A stretch of 64,000 bases of DNA from Pachypanchax playfairii (taxonomy: Eukaryota > Chordata > Actinopteri > Cyprinodontiformes > Aplocheilidae): assembly GCA_006937955.1 (NCBI GenBank), contig SSNP01000192.1, positions 264,155 to 328,154 on the forward strand, given 5' to 3'. The position numbers were made by a program, and so were the translations under genes. The notes below the pieces were generated by a model. The model saw only the letters and a list, made by a program, of their open reading frames with translations, made no database searches and had not been told where the DNA came from. How positions within the stretch are numbered: the first letter of the stretch is position 1; each line of letters opens with the position of its first letter. Below are positions 35,101 through 50,100 of the stretch, in pieces.

Positions 35101-38100
35101 CAGTAACACAGTAACACAGTAACACTCAGTAACACAGTAACACTCAGTAACACAGTAACACAGTAACACTCAGTAACACAGTAACACAGTAATGCTCAGT
35201 AACACAGTAACACAGTAACACATAGTAACACTCAGTAACTCAGTAACACAGTAACACAGTAACACAGTAACACTCAGTAACACAGTAACACTCAGTAACA
35301 CTCAGTAACACAGTAACACAGTAACACCAGTAACACAGTAACGCTCAGTAACACAGTAACACAGTAACACAGTAACACTCAGTAACACAGTAACACAGTA
35401 ACACAGTAACACTCAGTAACACAGTAACACAGTAACGCTCAGTAACACAGTAACACAGTAACACAGTAACACTCAGTAACACAGTAACGCTCAGTAACAC
35501 AGTAACACAGTAACACAGTAACACTCAGTAACACAGTAACACAGTAACACTCAGTAACACAGTAATGCTCAGTAACACAGTAACACTGTAACACTCAGTA
35601 ACACAGTAACACAGTAACACTCAGTAACACAGTAACGCTCAGTAACACAGTAACACAGTAACACAGTAACACTCAGTAACACAGTAACACAGTAACACAG
35701 TAACACTCAGTAACACAGTAACACAGTAACGCTCAGTAACACAGTAACACAGTAACACAGTAACACTCAGTAACACAGTAACGCTCAGTAACACAGTAAC
35801 ACAGTAACACTCAGTAACACAGTAACACAGTAATGCTCAGTAACACAGTAACACAGTAACACAGTAACACAGTAACACTCAGTAACACAGTAACACAGTA
35901 ACACAGTAACACAGTAACACTCAGTAACACAGTAACACAGTAACACTCAGTAACACAGTAACACACTAACGCTCAGTAACACAGTAACACAGTAACACTC
36001 AGTAAAACAGTAACACTCAGTAACACTCAGTAACACAGTAACACAGTAACACTCAGTAACACAGTAACACAGTAACACTCAGTAACACAGTAACGCTCAG
36101 TAACACAGTAACACAGTAACACACAGTAACACTCAGTAACACAGTAACACAGTAACACAGTAACACAGTAACACTCAGTAACACAGTAACACAGTAACAC
36201 TCAGTAACACAGTAACGCTCAGTAACACAGTAACACAGTAACACTCAGTAACACAGTAACACTCAGTAACACACTAACACACAAACACACAGTAACACAG
36301 TAACACAGTAACACACAATAACACAGTAACACTCAGTAACACATAGTAACACTCAGTAACACAGAAACACAGTAACACTCAAAAACACATAGTAACACTC
36401 AGTAACTCAGTAACTCAGTAACAGAGTAACACAGTAACACAGTAACACAGTAACACTCAGTAACACAGTAACACAGTAACACAGTAACACAGTAACACTC
36501 AGTAACACAGTAACGCTCAGTAACACAGTAACACAGTAACACAGTAACACACTAACACTCAGTAACACTCAGTAACACAGTAACACAGTAACACAGTAAC
36601 ACTCAGTAACACAGTAACACAGTAACACTCAGTAACACAGTAACACAGTAACACAGTAACACTCAGTAACGCTCAGTAACACAGTAACACAGTAACACTC
36701 AGTAACACAGTAACGCTCAGTAACACAGTAACACTCAGTAACACAGTAACACAGTAATGCTCAGTAACACAGTAACACAGTAACACAGTAACACAGTAAC
36801 ACTCAGTAACACAGTAACACAGTAACACAGTAACACACAGTAACACAGTAACACTCAGTAACACTCAAAAACACAGTAACACAGTAACACAGTAACACAG
36901 TAACACTCAGTAACACAGTAACACAGTAACACTCAGTAACACAGTAACACAGTAACGCTCAGTAACACAGTAACACAGTAACACTCAGTAACACAGTAAC
37001 ACAGTAACACACAATAACACAGTAACACACAGTAACACTCAGTAACACAGTAACACAGTAACACAGTAACACAGTAACACTCACTAACACAGTAACACAG
37101 TAACACTCAGTAACACAGTAACACAGTAACACAGTAACACAGTAACACTCAGTAACACAGTAACACTCAGTAACACAGTAACACAGTAACACTCAGTAAC
37201 ACAGTAACACTCAGTAACACCTAGTAACACAGTAACACAGTAACACACAGTAACACAGTAACACAGTAACACACAGTAACACAGTAACACACAGTAACAC
37301 AGTAACGCTCAGTAACACAGTAACACAGTAACACAGTAACACAGTAACACTCAGTAACACAGTAACACAGTAACACAGTAACACTCAGTAACACAGTAAC
37401 ACTCAGTAACACAGTAACACAGTAACACTCAGTAACACAGTAACACAGTAACACAGTAACACAGTAACACTCAGTAACACAGTAACACTCAGTAACACAG
37501 TAATGCTCAGTAACACAGTAACACAGTAACACTCAGTAACACAGTAACGCTCAGTAACACAGTAACACAGTAACACATAGTAACACTCAGTAACACAGTA
37601 ACACAGTAACACTCAGTAACACAGTAACGCTCAGTAACACAGTAACACACTAACACTCAGTAACACAGTAACACACTAACACAGTAACCCTCAGTAACAC
37701 TCAGTAACACAGTAACACAGTAACACAGTAACACTCAGTAACACAGTAACGCTCAGTAACACAGTAACACAGTAACACTCAGTAACACAGTAATGCTCAG
37801 TAACACAGTAACACAGTAACACATAGTAACACTCAGTAACACAGTAACACAGTAACATAGTAACACTCAGTAACACAGTAACGCTCAGTAACACAGTAAC
37901 ACTCAGTAACACAGTAACACAGTAACACTCAGTAACACAGTAACGCTCAGTAACACAGTAACACAGTAACACTCAGTAACACAGTAACACAGTAACACAC
38001 AGTAACACAGTAATGCTCAGTAACACAGTAACACAGTAACACACAGTAACACACTAACACTCAGTAACACAGTAACACAGTAAAACTCAGTAACACATAG

Positions 38101-41100
38101 TAACACTCAGTAACACAGTAACACACAGTAACACATAGTAACACACAGTAACACAGTAACACAGTAACACTCAGTAACACAGTAACACAGTAACACTCAG
38201 TAACACAGTAACACAGTAACACAGTAACACTCAGTAACACAGTAACACTCAGTAACACAGTAACACAGTACAGTAACACTCAGTAACACAGTAACACTCA
38301 GTAACACTCAGTAACACATAGTAACACTCAGTAACTCAGTAACACAGTAACACAGTAACACAGTAACACAGTAACACAGTAACACAGTAACACAGGAACA
38401 CAGTAACACTCAGTAACACAATAACACTCAGTAACACTCAGTAACACATAGTAACACTCAGTAACTCAGTAACACAGTAACACACTAACACACACTAACA
38501 CAGTAACACAGTAACACAGTAACACAGTAACACAGTAAAACAGTAACACAGTAACACAGTAACACACAGAAAACACAGAAACACAGTAACACAGTAAAAC
38601 AGTAACACTCAGTAACACAGTAACACAGTAAAACAGTAAAACTCAGTAACACAGTAACACAGTAACCCTCAGTAACACAGTAACACAGTAACGCTCAGTA
38701 ACACAGTAATACAGTAACACTCAGTAACACAGTAACACAGTAACACTCAGTAACACAGTAACGCTCAGTAACACAGTAACACAGTAACACTCAGTAACGC
38801 TCAGTAACACAGTAACACAGTAACACAGTAACACTCAGTAACACAGTAACGCTCAGTAACACAGTAACACAGTAACACTCAGTAACACAGTAACACAGTA
38901 ACACTCAGTAACACAGTAACACAGTAACACAGTAACACTCAGTAACACAGTAACACTCAGTAACACAGTAACACAGTAACACAGTACAGTAACACTCAGT
39001 AACACAGTAACACAGTAACACTCAGTAACACAGTAACACAGTAACACACAGTAACACAGTAACGCTCAGTAACACAGTAACACAGTAACACTCAGTAACA
39101 CAGTAATGCTCAGTAACACAGTAACACAGTAACACATAGTAACACTCAGTAACTCAGTAACACAGTAACACAGTAACACAGTAACACTCAGTAACACTCA
39201 GTAACACAGTAACACAGTAACACAGTAACACATAGTAACACAGTAACACAGTAACACTCAGTAACACAGTAACACTCAGTAACACAGTAACACAGTAACA
39301 CAGTAACACAGTAACACTCAGTAACACAGTAACACAGTACAGTAACACTCAGTAACACAGTAACACTCAGTAACACCCAGTAACACATAGTAACACTCAG
39401 TAACTCAGTAACACAGTAACACTCAGTAACACAGTAACGCTCAGTAACACAGTAACACAGTAACACAGTAACACACAGTAACACATAGTAACACTCAGTA
39501 ACTCAGTAACTCAGCAACAGAGTAACTCAGTAACACAGTAACACAGTAACACAGTAACACAGTAACACAGTAACACAGTAACACTCAGTAACACAGTAAC
39601 ACAGTAACACTCAGTAACACAGTAACACAGTACAGTAACACTCAGTAACACAGTAACACTCAGTAACACTCAGTAACACATAGTAACACTCAGTAACTCA
39701 GTAACACAGCAACAGAGTAACTCAGTAACACAGTAACACAGTAACACAGTAACACAGTAACACAGTAACACAGTAACGCTCAGTAACACAGTAACACAGT
39801 AACACAGTAAAACACAGTAACACTCAGTAACACAGTAACACAGTAACACAGTAACACTCAGTAACACAGGAACACAGTAACACTCAGTAACACAGTAATG
39901 CTCAGTAACACAGTAACACTCAATAACACAGTAACACAGTAACACTCAGTAACGCTCAGTAACACAGTAACACAGTAACACAGTAACACTCAGTAACACA
40001 GTAACACAGTAACACAGTAACACTCAGTAACACAGTAACACTCAGTAACACATAGTAACACTCAGTAACTCAGTAACACAGTAACACAGTAACACTCAGT
40101 AACACAGTAACACAGTAACACTCAGTAACACAGTAACACAGTAACGCTCAGTAACACAGTAACACAGTAACACAGTAACACTCAGTAACACAGTAACACT
40201 CAGTAACACATAGTAACACTCAGTAACTCAGTAACTCAGCAACAGAGTAACACAGTAACACAGTAACACAGTAACACAGTAACACAGTAACACAGTAACA
40301 CAGTAACACTCAGTAACACAGTAACACTCAGTAACACAGTAATGCTCAGTAACACAGTAACACAGTAACACAGTAACACTCAGTAACACAGTAACACTCA
40401 GTAACACATAGTAACACTCAGTAACACAGTAACACAGTAACACTCAGTAACACAGTAACACAGTAACACTCAGTAACACAGTAACACAGTAACACACAGT
40501 AACACAGAAACACACAGTAACACAGTAACACTCAATAACACAGTAACACAGTAACACTCAGTAACACATAGTAACACTCAGTAACTCAGTAACTCAGCAA
40601 CAGAGTAACTCAGTAACACAGTAACACAGTAACACAGTAACACAGTAACACAGTAACACAGTAACACTCAGTAACACAGTAACACAGTAACACTCAGTAA
40701 CACTCAGTAACACAGTAACACAGTAACACAGTAACACAGTAACACAGTAACACTCAGTAACACAGTAACACAGTAACGCTCAGTAACACAGTAACACAGT
40801 AACACTCAGTAACACAGTAATGCTCAGTAACACAGTAACACAGTAACACTCAGTAACACAGTAACACAGTAACACAGTAACACTCAGTAACACAGTAACA
40901 CAGTAACACAGTAACACTCAGTAACCAGTAACACTCAGTAACTCAGTAACACAGTAACACAGTAACACAGTAACACTCAGTAACACAGTAACACTCAGTA
41001 ACACATAGTAAACTCAGTAACACAGTAACACAGTAACACTCAGTAACACAGAAACACAGTAACACTCAGTAACACTCAGTAACACAGTAACACAATAACA

Positions 41101-44100
41101 CAGTAACACTCAGTAACACAATAACACTCAGTAACACAGTAACACAGTAACACAGTACAGTAACACTCAGTAACACAGTAACACAGTAACACTCAGTAAC
41201 ACAGTAACACAGTAACACTCAGTAACACAGTAACACTCAGTAACACAGTAATGCTCAGTAACACAGTAACACAGTAACACTCAGTAACACAGTAACGCTC
41301 AGTAACACAGTAACACAGTAACACTCAGTAACACAGTAACACAGTAACACTCAGTAACACAGTAACGCTCAGTAACACTCAGTAACACAGTAACACAGTA
41401 ACACAGTAACACTCAGTAACACAGTAACACTCAGTAACACAGTAACACAGTAACACATAGTAACACTCAGTAACTCAGTAACACAGTAACACAGTAACAC
41501 AGTAACACTCAGTAACACAGTAACACTCAGTAACACATAGTAACACTCAGTAACTCAGTAACACAGAAACACAGTAACACTCAGTAACACAGTAACACAG
41601 AAACACTCAATAACACAGTAACACTCAGTAACACAGTAATGCTCAGTAACACAGTAACACAGTAACACTCAGTAACACATAGTAACACTCAGTAACTCAG
41701 TAACTCAGTAACAGAGTAACACAGTAACACAGTAACACAGTAACACTCAGTAACACAGTAACACTCAGTAACACTCAGTAACACAGTAACACAGTAACAC
41801 AGTAACACTCAGTAACACAGTAACACTCAGTAACACAGTAACACAGTAACACATAGTAACACTCAGTAACTCAGTAACACAGTAACACAGTAACACAGTA
41901 ACACTCAGTAACACAGTAACACTCAGTAACACATAGTAACACTCAGTAACTCAGTAACACAGTAACACAGTAACACTCAGTAACACAGTAACACAGTAAC
42001 ACTCAGTAACACTCAGTAACACAGTAACACAGTAACACAGTAACACTCAGTAACACAGTAACACTCAGTAACTCAGTAACACAGTAACACTCAGTAACAC
42101 AGTAACACAGTAACACTCAGTAACACAGTAACACTCAGTAACACAGTAATGCTCAGTAACACAGTAACACAGTAACACTCAGTAACACAGTAACACTCAG
42201 TAACACTCAGTAACACATAGTAACACTCAGTAACTCAGTAACACAGTAACACAGTAACACTCAGTAACTCAGTAACTCAGTAACACAGTAACACAGTAAC
42301 ACAGTAACACAGTAACACAGTAACACAGTAACACAGTAACACAGTAACACAGTAACACTCAGTAACACAGTAACACAGTAACACAGTACAGTAACACTCA
42401 GTAACACAGTAACACTCAGTAACACTCAGTAACACATAGTAACACTCAGTAACTCAGTAACACAGTAACACAGTAACACTCAGTAACACAGTAACACAGT
42501 AACACTCAGTAACACTCAGTAACACTCAGTAACACAGTAATGCTCAGTAACACAGTAACACAGTAACACTCAGTAACACAGTAACACTCAGTAACACAGT
42601 AACACAGTAACACAGTAACACTCAGTAACACAGTAACACAGTAACACACTAACACTCAGTAACACAGAAACACTCAGTAACACAGTAACACACAAACACA
42701 CAGTAACACAGTAACACAGTAAAACTCAGTAACACAGTAACGCTCAATAACACAGTAACACAGTAACACAGTAACACTCAGTAACACACTAACACAGTAA
42801 CACAGTAACACAGTAACACTCAGTAACACAGTAACACAGAAACACTCAGTAACACAGTAACACAGTAACGCTCAGTAACACAGTAACACAGTAACACTCA
42901 GTAACACAGTAATGCTCAGTAACACAGTAACACAGTAACACAGTAACACTCAGTAACACAGTAACACTCAGTAACACTCAGTAACACAGTAACACAGTAA
43001 CACAGTAACACTCAGTAACACAGTAACACAGTAACACAGTAACACAGTAACACTCAGTAACACAGTAACACAGTAACACTCAGTAACACAGTAACACAGT
43101 AACACTCAGTAACACAGTAACACTCAGTAACACAGTAACACAGTAACACAGTACAGTAACACTCAGTAACACAGTAACACTCAGTAACACTCAGTAACAC
43201 ATAGTAACACTCAGTAACTCAGTAACACAGTAACACAGTAACACTCAGTAACTCAGTAACTCAGTAACACAGTAACACAGTAACACAGTAACACAGTAAC
43301 ACAGTAACACTCAGTAACACAGTAACACAGTAACACAGTAACACAGTAACACTCAGTAACACAGTAACACAGTAACACTCAGTAACACAGTAACACAGTA
43401 ACACAGTAACACTCAGTAACACAGTAACGCTCAGTAACACAGTAACATAGTAACACTCAGTAACACAGTAACGCACAGTAACACAGTAACACAGTAACAC
43501 TCAGTAACACAGTAACACTCAGTAACACTCAGTAACACAGTAACACAGTAACACAGTAACACTCAGTAACACAGTAACACTCAGTAACACAGTAACACAG
43601 TAACACAGTACAGTAACACTCAGTAACACAGTAACACTCAGTAACACTCAGTAACACAGTAACACTCAGTAACACATAGTAACACTCAGTAACTCAGTAA
43701 CTCAGCAACAGAGTAACTCAGTAACACAGTAACACAGTAACACCAGTAACACAGTAACACTCAGTAATACACAGTAACACAGTAACACAGTAACACAGTA
43801 ACACACAGTAACACAGTAACACAGTAACACAGTAACACAGTAACACTCAGTAACACAGTAACACAGTACAGTAACACTCAGTAACACAGTAACACAGTAA
43901 CACAGTACAGTAACACTCAGTAACACAGTAACACTCAGTAACACTCAGTAACACAGTAACACTCAGTAACACATAGTAACACTCAGTAACACAGTAACAC
44001 AGTAACACTCAGTAACACATAGTAACACTCAGTAACTCAGTAACTCAGTAACACAGTAACACAGTAACACAGTAACACTCAGTAACACAGTAACACCAGT

Positions 44101-47100
44101 AACACTCAGTAACACAGTAACACAGTAACACTCAGTAACACAGTAACGCTCAGTAACACAGTAACACAGTAACACTCAGTAACACAGTAACACAGTAACA
44201 CTCAGTAACACATAGTAACACTCAGTAACTCAGTAACTCAGCAACAGAGTAACTCAGTAACACAGTAACACAGTAACACAGTAACACAGTAACACTCAGT
44301 AACACTCAGTAACACAGTAACACAGTAACACAGTAACACTCAGTAACACAGTAACACAGTAACACACAGTAACACTCAGTAACACAGTAACACAGTAACA
44401 CAGTAACACAGTAACACTCAGTAACACAGTAACACTCAGTAACACATAGTAACACTCAGTAACACAGTAACACAGTAACACTCAGTAACACATAGTAACA
44501 CTCAGTAACTCAGTAACTCAGTAACAGAGTAACACAGTAACACAGTAACACAGTAACACTCAGTAACACAGTAACACAGTAACACTCAGTAACACAGTAA
44601 CACTCAGTAACACAGTAACACAGTAACACACAGTAACACAGTAACACAGTAACACTCAGTAACACAGTAACACTCAGTAACACAGTAACGCTCAGTAACA
44701 CAGTAACACAGTAACACTCAATAACACAGTAACACAGTAACACTCAGTAACCCAGTAACACAGTAACACTCAGTAACACAGTAACGCTCAGTAACACAGT
44801 AACACAGTAACACAGTAACACTCAGTAACGCTCAGTAACACAGTAACACAGTAACACTCAGTAAAACAGTAACACAGTAACACTCAGTAACACATAGTAA
44901 CACTCAGTAACTCAGTAACTCAGTAACACAGTAACACAGTAACACAGTAACACTCAGTAACACAGTAACACAGTAACACACAGTAACACAGTAACACAGT
45001 AACACTCAGTAACACAGTAACACAGTAACACTCAGTAACACAGTAACACTCAGTAACACAGTAACACTCAGTAACACAGTAACACAGTAACACTCAGTAA
45101 CACAGTAACACAGTAACACTCAGTAACACAGTAACACAGTAACACTCAGTAACACAGTAACACAGTAACACTCAGTAACACAGTAACACTCAGTAACACA
45201 TAGTAACACTCAGTAACACAGTAACACAGTAACACTCAGTAACACTCAGTAACACAGTAACACAGTAACACAGTAACACAGTAACACAGTAACACTCAGT
45301 AACTCAGTAACACAGTAACACTCAGTAACACAGTAACACAGTAACACAGTAACACTCAGTAACACAGTAATGCTCAGTAACACAGTAACACTGTAACACT
45401 CAGTAACACAGTAACACAGTAACACTCAGTAACACAGTAACACAGTAACACACTAACACACTAACACTCAGTAACACACAGTAACACTCAGTAACTCAGT
45501 AACACAGTAACACAGTAACACTCAGTAACTCAGTAACTCAGTAACACAGTAACACAGTAACCTCAGTAACACAGTAACACTCAGTAACTCAGTAACACAG
45601 TAACACTCAGAAACACAGTAACACAGTAACACAGTAACACTCAGTAACACAGTAACACAGTAATGCTCAGTAACACAGTAACACAGTAACACAGTAACAC
45701 TCAGTAACACAGTAACACAGTAACACAGTAACACAGTAACACTCAGTAACACAGTAACACTCAGTAACACAGTAACACAGTAACACTCAGTAACACAGTA
45801 ACACAGTAACACTCAGTAACACAGTAACGCTCAGTAACACAGTAACACAGTAACACTCAGTAACACAGTAACACTCAGTAACTCAGTAACTCAGCAACAG
45901 AGTAACTCAGTAACACAGTAACACAGTAACACAGTAACACAGTAACACAGTAACACTCAGTAACACAGTAACACAGTAATGCTCAGTAACACAGTAACAC
46001 AGTAACACAGTAACACTCAGTAACACAATAACACAGTAACACAGTAACACTCAGTAACACAGTAACACTCAGTAACACAGTAATGCTCAGTAACACAGTA
46101 ACACAGTAACACTCAGTAACACAGTAACGCTCAGTAACACAGTAACACAGTAACACTCAGTAACACAGTAACACAGTAACACAGTAACACACAGTAACAC
46201 AGTAACACAGTAACACAGTAACACAGTAACACTCAGTAACACAGTAACACTCAGTAACTCAGTAACACAGTAACACTCAGTAACACAGTAACACAGTAAC
46301 GCTCAGTAACACAGTAACACAGTAACACTCAGTAACTCAGTAACACAGTAACACAGTAACACAGTAACACTCAGTAACACAGTAACACTCAGTAAACATA
46401 GTAACACTCAGTAACACAGTAACGCTCAGTAACACAGTAATACAGTAACACTCAGTAACACAGTAACACAGTAACACTCAGTAACACAGTAACGCTCAGT
46501 AACACAGTAACACAGTAACACTCAGTAACACAGTAACACAGTAACACTCAGTAACACAGTAACGCTCAGTAACACAGTAACACAGTAACACAGTAACACT
46601 CAGTAACGCTCAGTAACACAGTAACACAGTAACACTCAGTAACACAGTAACACAGTAACGCTCAGTAACACAGTAACACAGTAACACTCAGTAACACAGT
46701 AACGCTCAGTAACACAGTAACACAGTAACACAGTAACACTCAGTAACGCTCAGTAACACAGTAACACAGTAACACTCAGTAACACAGTAACGCTCAGTAA
46801 CACAGTAACATAGTAACACTCAGTAACACAGTAACGCTCAGTAACACAGTAATACAGTAACACTCAGTAACACAGTAACACAGTAACACTCAGTAACACA
46901 GTAACACAGTAACACACAGAAACACAGTAACACAGTAACACACAAAAACACAGAAACACACAAACACACAGTAACACACAGTAACACAGTAACACTCAGT
47001 AACACTCAGTAACACAGTAACACAGTAACACAGTAACGCTCAGTAACACAGTAACACAGTAACACTCAGTAACACAGTAACACAGTAACACTCAGTAACA

Positions 47101-50100
47101 CAGTAACGCTCAGTAACACAGTAACACAGTAACACTCAGTAACACAGTAACACAGTAACACTCAGTAACACAGTAACACTCAGTAACACAGTAACGCTCA
47201 GTAACACAGTAACACAGTAACACAGTAACACAGTAACACTCAGTAACACAGTAACACAGTAACACACAGTAACACTCAGTAACTCAGTAACTCAGCAACA
47301 GAGTAACTCAGTAACACAGTAACACAGTAACACAGTAACACAGTAACACTCAGTAACACAGTAACACAGTAACACAGTAACCCTCAGTAACCCTCAGTAA
47401 CACAGTAACACAGTAACACAGTAACACTCAGTAACACAGTAACACAGTAACACTCAGTAACACAGTAACACAGTAACACAGTAACGCTCAGTAACACAGT
47501 AACACAGTAACACTCAGTAACACAGTAACACTCAGTAACACAGTAACACAGTAACACAGTAACACTCAGTAACACAGTAACACAGTAACACTCAGTAACA
47601 CAGTAACACAGTAACACAGTAACACTCAGTAACACAGTAACACAGTAACACTCAGTAACACAGTAACACTCAGTAACACAGTAACACAGTAACACTCAGT
47701 AACACAGTAACACAGTAACACAGTAACACTCAGTAACACAGTAACACAGTAACACAGTAACACTCAGTAACACAGTAACACAGTAACACTCAGTAACACA
47801 GTAACGCTCAGTAACACAGTAACACAGTAACACTCAGTAACACAGTAACACACAAACACACAGTAACACAGTAACACACAAAAACACAGAAACACAGTAA
47901 CACAGTAACACTCAGTAACACAGTAACACAGTAACACAGTAACACAGTAACACTCAGTAACACAGTAACACAGTAACACTCAGTAACACTCAGTAACACA
48001 GTAACACAGTAACACAGTAACACAGTAACACAGTAACACTCAGTAACACAGTAACACAGTAACACAGTAACACTCAGTAACTCAGTAACACAGTAACACT
48101 CAGTAACACAGTAACACAGTAACACAGTAACACTCAGTAACACAGTAATGCTCAGTAACACAGTAACACTGTAACACTCAGTAACACAGTAACACAGTAA
48201 CACTCACTAACACACTAACACAGTAACACTCAGTAACACTCAGTAACACAGTAACACAGTAACACAGTAACACAGTAACACTCAGTCACACAGTAACACA
48301 GTAACACTCAGTAACACAGTAACGCTCAGTAACACAGTAACACAGTAACACTCAGTAACACAGTAACACAGTAACACAGTAACACTCAGTAACACAGTAA
48401 CACTCAGTAACACTCAGTAACACAGTAACACACTAACACTCAGTAACACAGTAACACAGTAACACTCAGTAACACAGTGACACACAGTAACACAGTAACA
48501 CAGTAACACAGTACAGTAACACTCAGTAACACAGTAACACTCAATAACACTCAGTAACACATAGTAACACTCAGTAAATCAGTAACTCAGCAACAGAGTA
48601 ACTCAGTAACACAGTAACACAGTAACACAGTAACACTCAGTAACACAGTAACACTCAGTAACACAGTAACACAGTAACACAGTAACACTCAGTAACACAG
48701 TAATGCTCAGTAACACAGTAACACAGTAACACTCAGTAACACAGTAACACAGTAACACTCAGTAACACAGTAACGCTCAGTAACACAGTAACACAGTAAC
48801 ACTCAGTAACGCTCAGTAACACAGTAACACAGTACCACAGTAACACTCAGTAACACAGTAACACAGTAACACAGTAACACAGTAACACTCAGAAACACAG
48901 TAACACAGTAACACAGTAACACACTAAAACACAGTAACACAGTAACACACTAACACTCAGTAACACTCAGTAACACAGTAACACAGTAACACAGTAACCC
49001 TCAGTAACCCTCAGTAACACAGTAACACAGTAACACAGTAACACTCAGTAACACAGTAAAACAGTAACACACAGTAACACAGTAACACACTAACACTCAG
49101 TAACACTCAGTAACACAGTAACACAATAACACAGTAACACAGTAACACAGTAACACTCAGTAACACAGTAACACTCAGTAACACAGTAACATAGTAACAC
49201 TCAGTAACACAGTAACGCTCAATAACACAGTAACACAGTAATGCTCAGTAACACAGTAACACAGTAACACAGTAACACTCAGTAACACAGTAACACAGTA
49301 ACACAGTAACACAGTAACACCCAGTAACACAGTAATGCACAGTAACACAGTAACACAGTAACACACAGCAACACAGTAACACAGTAACACTCACTAACAC
49401 AGTAACACACAGTAACACTCAGTAACACTGTAACACAGTAACACAGTAACACTCAGTAACACAGTAACACAGTAACACAGTAACACTCAGTAACACAGTA
49501 ACACTCAGTAACACTCAGTAACACAGTAACACAGTAACACAGTAACACTCAGTAACACAGTAATGCTCAGTAACACAGTAACACTGTAACACTCAGTAAC
49601 ACAGTAACACAGTAACACTCAGTAACACAGTAACACTCAGTAACACTCAGTAACACAGTAACACAGTAACACAGTAACACTCAGTAACACAGTAACACAG
49701 TAACACAGTAACACTCAGTAACTCAGTAACACAGTAACACTCAGTAACACAGTAACACAGTAACACAGTAACACTCAGTAACACAGTAATGCTCAGTAAC
49801 ACAGTAACACAGTAACACTCAGTAACACATAGTAACACTCAGTAACTCAGTAACTCAGTAACAGAGTAACACAGTAACACAGTAACACAGTAACACAGTA
49901 ACACAGTAACACTCAGTAACACTCAGTAACACAGTAACACAGTAACACAGTACACTCAGTAACACAGTAACACAGTAACACAGTAACACTCAGTAACACA
50001 GTAACACTCAGTAACTCAGTAACACAGTAACACTCAGTAACACAGTAACACAGTAACACAGTAACACTCAGTAACACAGTAACACACAGTAACACTCAGT

